Source: Paramecium tetraurelia (taxonomy: Eukaryota > Ciliophora > Oligohymenophorea > Peniculida > Parameciidae). Taken from it: 64,000 nucleotides of DNA. Location: contig NW_001799510.1 in assembly GCF_000165425.1 (NCBI RefSeq), positions 157,459-221,458 of the forward strand. Reading direction: 5' to 3'. Under the pieces are notes generated by a model that searched no databases, was not told the DNA's origin, and saw only the letters and a program-made list of their open reading frames with translations. The position numbers were made by a program, and so were the translations under genes. Positions 38,301 through 50,362 of this stretch are shown here, in pieces (the first letter of the stretch is position 1; each line of letters opens with the position of its first letter).

Positions 38301-41021
38301 AATTACTTTTACCAATTCAAATCATTTTATTAATAAAGTTCTTTAAGTTTTTCATTATCTTATTAAGCTTATTCTAAAAGATTCTTTAATCTATCTAATT
38401 CTTGTTTTTATTTTCTCAACTCCTCAGCATCCTAAGCTAGAGCAATTTATTTTTTGTCTTAACTATTTCTGACACTTGTAGGTTGACTTCTTCTTAGACT
38501 TTCAGGTTATTATACCAATTGCTTTAGATTTTCCAAATTCTTAGGTTGTTTGTTTTGGAATTAAGGGTTCTAACTTACTTTATTAACAACACTAGGGTTT
38601 TGTGGAACGTTTTAAGGTTTTTATGGTTGCTTTTATAAATTTTCAGGATTTTGGGGGTTTTTCACTTGATCTTTAGGATTTTTTTATGGTTCTTCCTACT
38701 TAGGTTATTCCTACTTTGGCTTAGTTTATTCTGCAGGATTCTGAGGTTTTGAAATCTATTCTGGTGTTTATTGTTCTTTCTATTATTCATCAGGTTCTTA
38801 TGGTGCACTACATAGTTCAAATGGTTCAACCTGAGAATTATCGATTGGTAATTATTATAAGATTTGAGCAGGAAGAGACTTGTTGCTCTGATGTTTAGGT
38901 TCCCTTTATTTTTATTTATTTAAAGGTTGTTATTCTTCTCTTTTGATAGGATTCTTCACTTATGAAAAGGGTTAAGAAGAATTGCTACTTGATATGACTG
39001 GCTTTCTGACACTACTAGGAGTCATGAATAAAGTATTTTGATTTTATGGTATTGGTTATTGTGGTTGCCTAGTCTTATTTAGATCTTCTGGAGCTTGTGG
39101 AGAATATTCATAAGGGTAAGCCAGAACATTGATAGGAGATTTATTTTAATCACTTGGGTTTTGTGAATTAACTCCAAATTAAGTAGGTAGGAATTATTAG
39201 GATTATTATTAAAATTAAATGTAATTTACTGGTTATTATTATTAGATGTAGTAATATTGTTATGGATCTTAATAGAGCTTAAGTGGGTGTTTAGATTAAT
39301 GGAATTGATTCACATCTTGATATCTGACAGTTTGAGGTGCTTAAGGGGATAATCTAATTAATTTAGAAATTATAATACTGTTAATATTGTAAAAATTGCA
39401 CAGGCTAAGGTGAAATACTTCGTTAGATCTGTCTTGGGATTGTATTTTATAAATGCTATTGTGTAACGATTCTTTGAATTGGGGAACATTTATATTATAT
39501 TTGATGAGCTTATTGTGGCTAGTTGAAGAATTATGAGGTCAATGGCATTAATTGTTATTAGCATTGGAAGTTGTTTGGTGAAAGCTCTCTTTTAGTTTCA
39601 GCAGAAAAGGATCGGAATTTAACAATATTGTTGGGAATTTATAATTAATTTTGAGGCAGTAATCTAACTGATTAATTAGGTTGAATCCTTTATTATAAAA
39701 TATTGATTGGCTATTTCATAATGATTTATTGAGGAGGTGAGTAGCCTGAACTTTAAGTTCTATCATTGCCTTGAGTTTTTAAGATGTTATAAATCTATTT
39801 TGGGGGAGTTAAATGGACTGGCAATTCTTAACTCTTAATTTGCAACAAAGTGTTCAACAATTAAATTTAGGTTTCTATATTCTAAACAGTAAGTTAGGGT
39901 TGATTTTAAATAAATTAGACTTATAACAATATGTCGTTAAATTAATTAGAGTGATTTTACACCGATTTCCTAGAGTATCTTGGAGAGAATTAAAATTAAG
40001 GATAAAGAATTTAAGGAACCTATAAATGTATTGAACTTCCTGATCCTACAGATTGAGGTCTTCTTAGAATTCTATAACTCAATAATGATGTGTTTGTGAA
40101 GTCAGTAGGAATGATCGATTATTAATATCTTCTAGGTGTTTTTGTGTTCTATAAGTCATGTAATATGGGAGCTGTGCATTATGAGTCTCCTTTAAGTGGT
40201 GCATACTATGGCTAGGTAGTCTGGTTGGATGGTTGAGATTAAATGTCTGCTAATCTCTTTTTTAAATGTTCATTGTCAAACAACAGCATATTCAATTTCT
40301 CATTTAAAAACTTAAGCTCTTAATTTAATCTTTAATTCTCATGGTATACATTCACTTATTATGAGCTGTATTACCATTGTAGTAACTCTCTCTCCTTCTA
40401 TTCCAAAAGCTAATTAATTATGTTTAGTTGAGGGGCATGTTAAACAATATGTGGTTATTGTGTTTTCAATAATTAGATTTCTTGATTTTTCTCATGAATT
40501 AACTTAGCATACCATTACTCTAAATTATACAATTTTTATCTCAAAGATGGAGCATCTTCAAACTATTATTTTAAAATCTAATTTTCCTTTTATAATTCTT
40601 GGATGTAAATTTCAGCATTTTTGTATTGTTCATTGATTACAAACAATTGTTAACTTATTAAGAGGTTCATTTCCTATTGAGACCTAAGTATGATGTGTAT
40701 TAATTACTTTTCTTGCAAGATTTAAGTAATAAGGGCATTCTTCTATAGAATTTGTTGATTTAATTCAGTAATAGTCTATGCTTATTTGGCGATTTACTCT
40801 TTGTCTTGGATTTCTAGTAAATATTAATTTGGAATACCTCTATCGATCAAATCTTGCATCTTTTTTTCATAGTAGTCCTTCTTTGACAATAATATTTTGT
40901 GTAGTCTCTCGATCTCTGTAGCCATTAAAATAATATTCATCTTTTATTCCAAACTTTATTGCGAGAGCTATTTGTGTTCATTTTCAAACAGAATGGGTTA
41001 CGTCTCTACAGCACTATTCAT
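31473..41021 (-). CDS. Giant coiled-coil protein (about 3166 aa)
   Basis: A single minus-strand gene: ATG 41021, TGA 31473-31475, only two introns found (39354-39378, 25 nt; 31629-31651, 23 nt). I read the 7.7 kb middle exon codon by codon and met no TGA; frame was checked at three coordinates. Order: coiled coil (residues 1-290), a Pro/Gln/Asn/Tyr-rich disordered part (about 290-830) with Lys-Pro-Gln repeats, then roughly 2,300 residues of almost unbroken Glu/Gln/Lys/Leu/Asn heptads. A polyglutamine block near residue 2,900 is written mostly as TAA (32254-32362). There is no motor, actin-binding or membrane domain. Proteins of this kind build basal-body, kinetodesmal or cortical fibres or act as golgin-like tethers. 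That role is inference only. Standard-code tools would call it a 9.5 kb gene desert. Confidence 0.9.
32254..32362 (-). repeat. Coding trinucleotide repeat, (TAA)n on the minus strand = polyglutamine
   Basis: Runs of TTA/TTG triplets on the plus strand are read by the giant gene as TAA/CAA glutamine codons, giving about 30 Gln with few interruptions. The longest pure TAA run is about ten units. It sits inside a coiled-coil region, so slippage would change only Gln number without breaking the frame. Confidence 0.9.
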
Positions 41022-41154
41022 TGTAGGGAGTATAAATAAAAATAATTAATAAATTTAAGTAAACTCATTTCAGTGGTTAAGAAGTAAAAAATACGAATTT
41101 CTCATTAATTTATCAAAAATTAGTAAATTTATTTATGTATATATATATGATATT

Positions 41155-42687
41155 TCACATAATTTAAACTAAAATGTTATTCTCCCAGTGTCCAACTATT
41201 ATTTAGCCATTTATTAGCAAAATTCCATAGCCATTGACTTTGCCATCCTTAAAGCTCCTAAGAAATTTATCGATTCATAATTACCCTTATAACACAGCAC
41301 CATTTTAAAACACCAAATGCCCTTTACCATGCATCATTTTATTTTTTCCTTCTCCTGTATATGACTTATAGATTTACATCAAATTCGATAAATCATTAGG
41401 GTCCATGATATTTTCATCCTGGACAATTGGATTTTGCAAGACTATTTTTTCAAAAATATCCTAACAAGACTTTTGTCTTTACTTTTATTTATTCTAAGGA
41501 ATTTCCCTAAGAATCGACCCACTTGAATCAATCGAATTTTTCCTCGAATGCTTGCCTTTCAACAACATTAACAAACCCGAAGAGACATCCTCCTTCTCTT
41601 TTGGAGGAGTAGATTAACTACTTGATATTTTATTTTAACTAGGTCTTTTAGACTTTCTGCATTCATTCTCTTTAATCAATTGTCGAGATTTAATTAAACA
41701 ACTCTCCAACATATTCAATAGTTTATTTTTATCACAGACTGTCTCATTCTCTTATACTATACTCTCCTCCTCACTTTCCTCTGGAATTGGTTGTATTTGT
41801 GGATGAATCTGCTATTACTACATATCCTGGATTCTTATGTTTTATTCAATAATGCTTTCCCAAGTCCTTTCTTAGGGATCTATAGTGAGCATGATTTAAA
41901 CTAAAGTAATCAATTCTTAAGAATAATATTCCTTGGCTGCATCGAAATTATCTTAGAGTAATTGATAATCAATGTATAATTTATTGTTATCATCTATAAA
42001 ATAAAAATCGTAGCCCGATTTTAAAGTCATAGCTTCTAGAAATACAATCCCCAAAGCCCAAATATCTGCCTCAATTGTTTCATATTTCTATTTCCATCCT
42101 TGAAATTCATTAATAATTTCAGGTGACCAATAGCCGTACTCCTCATTATCTGGAACATGAGAGTAGTTCCTCTTGAATTACTAGGTTACTGCAAAATGAT
42201 CAGCTAATTTAACTTGGGAATCCTAACTAAACACTATTGAGTTTGGACCAATACAAGTGTGAGACAATCCAAACTAGTTTAATAATAATGTTTTACATCA
42301 TGAAATGATTTCATAGCCGATAGACATGCTTGAAATGTATTATACAGTTCTTCTTCAGACCAATATTAATTAGTGTTTCTACGCTTTGACAATTCCTCTT
42401 CAAAATTTTTGAGGTATTATTCATATAATAGGCATAATCTGGATGTTATGACATAATCGGTAAGTTATAGCAAATTTGAAGAATCTAATTACCTTCTGTT
42501 TTCTAAAATCTCTATCAATTAAGAGTTTGGAAGTATTTGTTTTTTCCCAATAAATTTTGGTATTTCATATTCCTTATAAACATATAATTGGCTGTTTGAT
42601 TTATGCTAGAGAATAATGTAATCCGAATTTTCGTCAACCTATATGTATTCATAAAAATTGTACTAGATTGTATTAAGAGAGATCCAT
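41155..42687 (-). CDS. Kinase-like protein (probable pseudokinase) with C-terminal MORN repeat
   Basis: 485 residues, minus strand, ATG 42687 to TGA 41155-41157, introns 42639-42663, 42274-42296 and 41258-41284. The kinase fold is recognisable in its C-lobe: SFHDFGLSHTCIGPNSIVFS in place of the catalytic loop, then VKLADHFAVT, PEIINEF and DIWALGIVFLEAMTL. Key residues are altered: the HRDxKxxN loop is replaced by SHTCIGPNS, the DFG motif reads ADHF, and no glycine-rich loop or VAIK lysine is obvious at the N-terminus. It is therefore predicted to be catalytically dead or very divergent. After a Ser/Lys-rich linker, the end has MORN-type strands (GKGHLVFQNGAVLQG; KDGKVNGYGILLINGQ), which bind lipids or partners at membranes. 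A pseudokinase joined to MORN repeats is unusual. Confidence 0.85.
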
Positions 42688-43124
42688 ATGGCGATTTAAC
42701 AGTAAAAATATAATTATATAATTTTAACTATTTATATATTGATTCTCTATAACGATGAGTATTTTAGCAATCTTATTTTGAGAAACGCATCTATGATCAA
42801 TATAATCTTATAGTTTATAAAATTAGATTTTTGAATGTCAAAATGAAAATTAAGGTAGAACTTATATAATTTCAAATCAAAATTGTTGATCTTAATAACT
42901 AATCAGTTCTTCAATCAAGCGTTGTTATTTATGTATTGAATAACGCGCTCTGGAGATATATATTTTGTAATATAATTTATCCTATTAAAGAGGGGATTGG
43001 ACATATAATTGGAGAAAATTGAAATGAAAAATAAATGGCCACTGAAAAGAGTATGCTAAGAACTTTATGGATATAAATTTATATAATTCTTTAATTCTTA
43101 AATATCAATAGAATTCGGATTTTC
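42688..43124. other. A+T-rich spacer upstream of the pseudokinase gene
   Basis: About 440 bp. A 59-codon plus-strand frame starting MKIKVELIQFQ (about 42843-43022) is TGA-free, but I cannot tell it from chance. The segment should contain the promoter of the minus gene starting at 42687 and the terminator of the next minus gene. Confidence 0.4.
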
Positions 43125-45144
43125 TCATTTTTTTTCATTTTCTCCTTCGATTACTGGAGGATCTTCTTGATTTTAAACATAATTTTATTAAGGAGGTCGA
43201 TTATGAAATTCTTACTATTCGTAATATTAAGGAGGAGGATTTTACTAAAGTTGATGGGGGTAATATTATTGATTTTGAAGTGGGTTATTATTATTACCAT
43301 AGCCCATATATCGATCTGGATTGTTATTATGCCCTACAACATGATGGTTGCCATAACGCTAATCATAAGGATTTTAGTTCTAATAAGGATTTGGATTTTA
43401 GTTATAATAAGGATTTGGATTTTAGCTATGATATTGAAATTAATTCTGATTTTAGTTATTATAGGGGGGGTTTTAGTAATTATCGGGAGGATTTTAGTTA
43501 TTATTTTAATTAGGATCTTCCTTCTTTCTATTATCATATGGGTTGTAACGATAGGGATCATAATTGTATGATTTTTACCTTGTGAAGAAACTTGGCATCT
43601 TCAAACGAAGTTTATAATTTTTAAAACACGTAAAGGTTGACATGAAAAAATTAATTACCATCATCAGACCTACGTTTACAAGGAGACAATAGGAAAGGGA
43701 CAAAGAAGTATTGACCAAGCCATCATGCACTTAATTCATTCTGTCTTAGCCACTTTAAGGGAAACAATTCTTTTTAGTAAAATCATCTAAAGTAATGACC
43801 AAATCAATCATAAATGAATAGCCAACAATAACAGTTATGCCAAGTAAATAAACTATAAGTTCTTTGATAAGAAATTAAAATCCTGCGTAACATTTACCAC
43901 AATCTTTATAAAAGCAACGATGTAATTCATTTGTCATAAAAATCAATATCACTACAAATGATACGCATGAAAACACTAATTAACAGATAATTAAAGTGCT
44001 CTGACTTTTAAACCTTGAGTCAAGATCAATTAGTTATTCAAAACTAAATATAAATTAAAGTTTACTTATTAGATCTGCAATCCTGTTTAAAATATATTTG
44101 ATTCTAAGCAAGTAATTAGTATTGTATTTTGCTACTAATGTTATACAGAGGTCTTTCTGATTGAACCAGCGACAGAATATTGTTAAGTTGAAACAACTAT
44201 TTTTCAGTTGTAGTTGATATCTAGAAATAACTATCATCTAAGACACAATCTTCTGGGGCTGGATCAAACAAGATGTAATCCTCTTCGAGTTTAGGATTCA
44301 GACTATATTTGCTGTTATCAAAACATACTCCCTTGCCTTTAACAATGGCAAAATTCATTAGTGGAGTGGTTTCTTTTGATAGACCTACATATGTATAAAA
44401 TCCCTTGTCATAAATTAAACTATAATTGTTTTATTATATGTCGTATTCAGAGAGTTGGTATGAACTAATTATGATTTCTCTTAATGGACAGGCTTCATCT
44501 TAGAGAACGCAATAAAAGTTTGTTGTGGATTCAGTTTAACATACTTTGTACCCATTTGCTTTACAATCTTCTGCAGTTGTTATTTTATTTTTTAATAAGT
44601 CATAAAATGGTAATGCAGATCTCTTTCCACAAATCTCAACAGCATAAAACGAGTTATTAGCAGGTTATGCCCATTTAAATAAGTCTATTGGGTCTTTTAT
44701 TTCTATATTATAACACCCCTGAAGTAGTTACCAATCTGTGCAATCGGTTGTTGAAAGCTCTCTATCGTCCATACAGATACATCCATCCTACGTTCCTGGT
44801 ATGGAATAGGAGGAAAGTAATTCAAAATCTTCTGGGCAGAAGTCAAATATTTAAATATCAGTCAAAGCACCAAGCTACCAATTATCGAAAATGTTTGTTA
44901 TTTGTTGATTAGATAAGGATGTTTAGCTTTAGATAATCGATGTTAAAACCACAGCAACAGCGGTAAATATCGAAATAAGAACGATGTTTATGAATCTATA
45001 GACTCTTGACTTATTCCCAGATATATTGTTTGAATAGCCTTCAGCGCAACAATAACAGCAACCAAAGCAAGCAATACCTCCACATTTAAAACCGTCGGCG
45101 TGATCTGGGAAACAACATTCACAACATAGACAAAGAAGCTCCAT
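43125..45144 (-). CDS. Four-TM protein with Cys-rich N-terminus and Asn/Pro/Tyr/Gln repeat tail
   Basis: 665 residues, minus strand, ATG 45144 to TGA 43125-43127, one 22-nt intron (44044-44065). The N-terminus is a cysteine cluster (MELLCLCCECCF ... CFGCCYCCAE), likely palmitoylated. TM1 (INIVLISIFTAVAVVLTSII, about residues 52-71) follows, then an exoplasmic domain of about 300 residues with spaced cysteines. Three more spans cluster at about 390-520 (LVFSCVSFVVILIF; ELIVYLLGITVIVGYSF; CLLVNVGLMMVINFF). The last 130 residues are disordered and prion-like, with tandem units of the type NQNPNPYYNQNPNPYQNQNP. I do not recognise the family. The tail resembles the Pro/Tyr/Gln tails of scramblase-type and ESCRT-interacting membrane proteins. 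Confidence 0.85.
43370..43530 (-). repeat. Tandem repeat in coding tail (about 18-24 bp units)
   Basis: Degenerate units of GGATTTTAGTTATAATAA type on the plus strand encode repeated QNPNPYYN-like peptides on the minus strand. At least five imperfect copies lie within the last exon of the four-TM gene. Copy number may vary between strains. Confidence 0.75.
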
Positions 45145-45720
45145 ATTAAGTTGTTATTTCTTATTAAAATTTATTTATTAATAGTATCTTTTATGAAAGA
45201 GCAGTTTATATGCGAATATCCCAATATGATGGTTTTTTAAATCATTATTATATGACGAATTGTTTGTTTTAATTTTTGTATAAATTTTAAATTGCAAAAT
45301 AATTTCTTGCTTATTCTCAAACAAATAAGAGTTTTGATTATGATAAACTAGACATTAAAGCTAATTGTGCTTTAAATGTTTGATTGCATGTCTTTATTTG
45401 AGATCAATCAATTATATTGATGAAAATCAATTAGAATATCTTTAAGAGATACATTTTAACTACATTTTTTAAAAGACAAGCTATATTTGCAAATTTCAAA
45501 TAATCAATTCTAAAATAACAAAAAAAATACGTTTTAATCAAATTATTAATATGCAAACATGATGATTTTGATGATCTTAAAAACAAAAAAAAAGTAGCAC
45601 AAAGACTATCATTAAACAATAAAACTATAAATATAATTAATTTATTTAATTTAATAGAAATTAATTTATATTATGCATTTTCATTAATGATGATTGTGAT
45701 ATTTATATATATATTTTAAT
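45145..45720. other. A+T-rich spacer
   Basis: Nearly 580 bp between two minus-strand genes. A 62-codon minus frame at 45431-45619 is open but Phe/Leu/Cys-rich and without domain character; I do not call it. The promoter of the four-TM gene must be at the left edge. Confidence 0.4.
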
Positions 45721-48700
45721 TCAATCAATTTTAAATACTTTTGATTCATCTTCATGTTATAAATAAATATACTCACAGTCCTCATCCCATTCTAGCTTAT
45801 AGTAGAGTGGCTATAGAAAGTTAAATTAATGAGTTAATTTAATGTACACATTCTCATATTCTTATATGAAACTACTGGTCGGCTTTAATTGAAAAATCTT
45901 TAAATTTGAATCCCTCTAAGAAAATGAAGCCATCTATTTGCCCTTTACATCAAAGGCTATACTTGTTATTTAAGCTAATTACTTAACTATATACTTACAT
46001 TGATATCTATCTAATGTCTATAACTTTACACCATATCTTAGATCATAAATATGAACTAAGCCTTCTAACGCAAATGCTACTTTTAATATCTTTTTAGAGA
46101 AACTTACATATTCGAACCTCTTGTCCAAAAATTATACCAGCTTAACAAAAGACTTATAAGCGTACTTCCTTAACTATTGATTATTCTAATCTATGGTTCT
46201 AATATTATTTACAATTTAATACTTTATTGATAAATCTAAGATGAAGAGTGTTTCATTAGGTCCAATTTCCGATTTTGATAAACATAGCAATAAATCAAGA
46301 ATTGAACACGCTATTATGGGATAATTTTCTGTTTAATTTATTATTTCTTAGATAGTTGCCTTAAATTCCTAGAAAAAGTATTAAGACAAAACCATAATTA
46401 GGATTCTTAATCTTTGTTTTATTCTCTATAAGTCTAGTTGACTCATTAGTTAGTACTACCTCAAATTCTCATATTTATCCTTCTCCTTTGATTTTTTATT
46501 CAAAGGCGAACTAATGATCTCTTTTAATGCTAAACCATGTTTATATGCAGTGTAGATGTGATAATAAATCGACAGTAAGGTCTGCAAACACACTTTCGGT
46601 TATTAGATGCATTTATGAAAATTTTACATTCCATCTTCTAATAATTTAATAAAGACAAACACAATGTTTGGTTTCTTCAAACATAATTAGTGAGTGAAGC
46701 CTGACATTATTCTATTAAATACATAGTGAATCATTTCACTATTACTCATCATCTATTACATTAAATAAGTTTGGATTATTAGGCACATTATCTCTAAGGA
46801 GAAATACACATTTGAATTACTCCTTTCAAATAATTACAAGAACTCTTTGGAAGTCTTTTATAATACCACAATCTCATTACACAGACTATCCATTTTCTTT
46901 ATTTATTAAGAGATCAATTAACAAGATATCTCGATTATATCCTTTGAATTGTCGAGACTATATCTAGATAGACTTAATAAACTTGTTTAATTGTTAACTT
47001 CTGAAATATCAAATCTACTTTTTATTTGTTTTAAGCATAAGGCTGCTGCTATACTGTATTAAGTGGACATTAATCCACTTATTTAATGATTGTTAGATTC
47101 AATCAATCTCGAAAATCCTTCTGCCATTCCTTGCAAACCAAATTAACATTTAAAAATAGGTGTTTAATTCAAAGAATGATAAAAATGAACATAAGTAAAG
47201 GGTATCTTCATAGTTGCTGTATTTTCCATTGAATATTTTACTAACTCAATATTCTTTTTGCAATCAAACCATATTAAATAATAAGAAGAACTAGAATCTG
47301 GCTTATTAGGTTACTTTTATTATTTATACAACTTATTTACTCTATCAAATTGTAATGTGGATTTGAATTATTTTAAATAAATCTTATACAACAGAAACAT
47401 ATCTCCCATCTCTTACGGCTCGAATATAATTATTGATTTATCTCTATAACTTATTGCAGGATCTTCATATGAAAGAATATGCAAAATTTCATCAAATTCC
47501 AAAGTATTTTGTTAAATTTTATTCAGAGTCCCTAAAAAGTCATAAAAGTATTATGGTGATTATTATTTTAATTCTTAGGAATAATTATATTAATTCTAAT
47601 AACTCCTATTAGAGTATTCTAATAGATCGAATTACGAAACCTAATCAGTTTTGAATGATTTAAAATCATATGAATTTATCATTTATGACAATTTCAATGG
47701 CAATAGAGTCTCAATATTCAAATACTCTTACAATTATTGAATATTTATCGTTCTTTCCAACTTACCACTCTCCATTGACCACACGGATACTTCAACTCCT
47801 TTGCAAAATAAAAATAGCAATAAATGTGGTACATAATATAACTTGACTTACCCCTAATTTAATTTAAATTAATTTTGAAAAGAGAATTTCTTAACATTCA
47901 ATATTGTATGATAAATAACAATAGAGTCATCCTCCAGTAGCAAGGCCACAAAATGTTTTACTAACTTTCTTTTAACAACAAGAGCATCATTATTTGAGAA
48001 AGTGCTATTGTTTGATTCTTAAAAAAGTTATCTAATTTATATCACTTATTTAATATTTGATGGTAAGACTGTTTAATATGTTGAAACAAAGTCTACTGAT
48101 TAATTATCAAATCTACCAAATATGCTGGATAGACTAAATACTTTTAATTTTAATGTTTGATCCACAGCAAAAATAGAATTTTTGATAAATTTCAAAAAAA
48201 TTATACTCTTTTTAAAATCATTATTTATGTAAAGATTCCATCTTTTATTCTTCTCATAAAAGAATGGAATCAAAAATATTTTTCCTTATTCTGTTCCGAA
48301 TATAGCAAAAAGATCAGTCTTGTTATATAAGCCAATTGTATATTTAGAGATGTTTTGAATTTAATTCAATTATCCTTAAATATTTTCTGGTAGGTTTTAA
48401 TTCAAAGATTTTAGAATATCATTTTACTCAAAAATTTAGAGATCTACAAGTGTTTTTGGAATATCTGTAATTTCCAACTATTTGGATTCATTAATAAATC
48501 TTGATTGAGAATAAAGGTAGAGTGTAAAGCCTTCTGACTATAATGTTACATCAAACAACTTATCCTATTAAAGGTTGCAAATGCAATAATCATCATAATT
48601 AATTGAATCTGGCCTATATATTTCAATGATGCATCCATTTTATCTAAATAACAAATTATTTATTGCGAATATTGTCTATTAAAAAAAGTATTTTGAAACT

Positions 48701-49828
48701 TGAATTGGTGTCAATTATTAATTGAGTAATAGCAAGAGTTATCCTTAATAGGATTAGCTTTATTTTGAAAAACTAAAGCCATTAAAGTCTAAAGTTATAC
48801 ATTAATTATAACTCTTCGATATTAGACCTATTAAATTTTAAATATCTTTCTCGTAAATAAAACTAGTGCTACCATTCAGTTATTCAATAATTATTATAGC
48901 CTCATTGTGACCTTTAAATAAATGAATATTCCTAAATTTAATTATGCTTGTAGAAGACTTAATAGAGAACATTTCCCTTTATTAATCGGTTTCTTTAAAA
49001 GGACAATTCACTACATATATTGATTTTGAATAAACTATGTACATGATGTCAGATTTCGTGTTATAGATGGTATTGATTATTTTATTTGATGGTAATCCTT
49101 TTATAGAAATACTGGAGGACATTTTTATTAAGGACTTTTTTTATGCATGCTTCTTTTTATCTTATGCTTTCTTCTCAATATATTTTAAATAGTTTTATTT
49201 TTCGGGTTTTTTATATGCTGATGCATCAATTTTGTAGATTCTACATTTACTATCTTGAATATCATCAAATTATACCAATAACAGCAAAGTCAGTCCCAAT
49301 AGATGTAAAAATTGTAAATCTTGGCTAATTAAGTTCATCTTGAATCAAAAATATTTTGCTGCAACACATTTTCCATAAATCATATATGTAAATAGCTATT
49401 CCTTCGCCAAAGCAACTTATATATCTACTTGTTCTATCACCAACTGGATATATTTATGTTATTTATTTTGAATATGGAAATTAATCATGATCTGAAATCA
49501 AAATCTATTTGCCATCTAACATACTCAATATTCTTATTCTTTTATCTTGATGAATTGCTACTGCACAATTCATATTGCTATCCTAAAATTCTGCAAATGG
49601 TCTTCTCATAATTTATAATGCTGTGACTGCTCCTACTCTATATATCAAATGTGGAGTGGACTTAATAAGTGGTCTTAAATTAAAGTTGTCGAATTCCCAT
49701 ATGATGATGTCTCCATTAATTGAACCTGTGGCAATTCTTTTTTTATCTATATCATCAGCCCACGCTGTAATAAAATGATTTTGAAAGTCGAACGAGCCAA
49801 AATAAACAGGAATGAACAACTCTGGCAT
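45721..49828 (-). CDS. WDR7-like: WDR7 / rabconnectin-3 beta homologue
   Basis: 1353 residues, minus strand, ATG 49828 to TGA 45721-45723, introns 49254-49275 (22 nt) and 45975-45998 (24 nt). WDR7 pairs with DMXL (rabconnectin-3 alpha) to assemble the V-ATPase and acidify organelles. The N-terminus opens with a WD40 propeller: a DDIDKKRIATGSINGDIIIWEF blade (shown here as IATGSINGDIIIWEF), then RIRILSMLDGKQILIS. A long helical middle region follows, and a second set of WD-type strands at the C-terminus: VHIYDLRYGVKLQTLD, ITSIAFDVKGKQMASFS, LKIFQL. The position of the two WD blocks at either end and the length (human about 1490) match WDR7. The 24-nt intron is a stop-free multiple of three, inferred from the WD repeat. 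A downstream ATG at 49122 is internal. Confidence 0.85.
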
Positions 49829-49979
49829 ATATATGGAAGATAATTATTATTAAATAAATATTTTATAATACATAATTAACATAATTAAGAATTATAATAA
49901 TACTTCTTTAACAAACATACCTAGAGAAAGAGTTTTAGGTTAAAAATGAATTATTTTATTTGTATAAATATCAAATACA

Positions 49980-50246
49980 TCATTCATAAATCAAATAAAA
50001 TTATTTATTAACAATAATATATACTATCAAATTATCATCTCCTAATGTATACTTAAATTTAAAGATTATGATTATCTCTTCCTTTCCTTTACCTGCAAAT
50101 AATTTCAATTTCTAAATAAAATATTAGTTTGTAATAAATTGGTCTATAGTTTTATTGATAATTGATCCTTCTACCTTCTCTTGAGTATTTCTAATGCTTT
50201 AAGAACTACTTAAAATCGGTTTTTCAATGATCACTGCATATATCAT
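49980..50246 (-). CDS. Hypothetical 88-residue protein
   Basis: ATG 50246 to TGA 49980-49982, no intron. The translation has a Ser/Gln/Asn-rich start (MIYAVIEKPILSSSQSIRNT), then a compact alpha/beta part: helix KTIDQFITNQYFIQKLKLF, a basic GKGKEE turn, and three strands (IIIIFKFKYTL, NLIVYIIV, KQFYLIYE). The hydrophobic alternation is typical of a small folded domain, for example dynein-light-chain, SRP14 or proteasome-assembly-chaperone sized folds, but I cannot assign one. Divergent from the multi-KH gene, 116 bp between start codons. Confidence 0.6.
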
Positions 50247-50362
50247 ATATTTAAGAACATAATATAATAAATATTTTTTAAGTAAGGATATTTGTTATAG
50301 AATACCAATAATTGTTTGTAAACAAATTTATGTTTGAATTAAATTAATTAAATTATTATTAT

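Noticed and set aside
31500-41000. Apparent 9.5 kb pseudogene or non-coding desert full of TTA/CTA
   Set aside because: These triplets are TAA/TAG glutamine codons of a long minus-strand frame without TGA.
43167-43571. 134-codon plus-strand ORF rich in Ile/Val/Leu
   Set aside because: Antisense shadow of the NPY/Q repeat tail on the minus strand; the repeat keeps several frames open and gives an artefactual all-hydrophobic translation.
49120-49122. ATG at 49122 as start of the WDR7-like gene
   Set aside because: The upstream exon (from 49828) is in frame once intron 49254-49275 is removed and encodes the expected N-terminal WD blades.
49143-49611. Two plus-strand ORFs of about 60 codons
   Set aside because: They lie antisense to the N-terminal WD40 exons of the WDR7-like gene, which are continuous with the downstream exon after a 22-nt intron.
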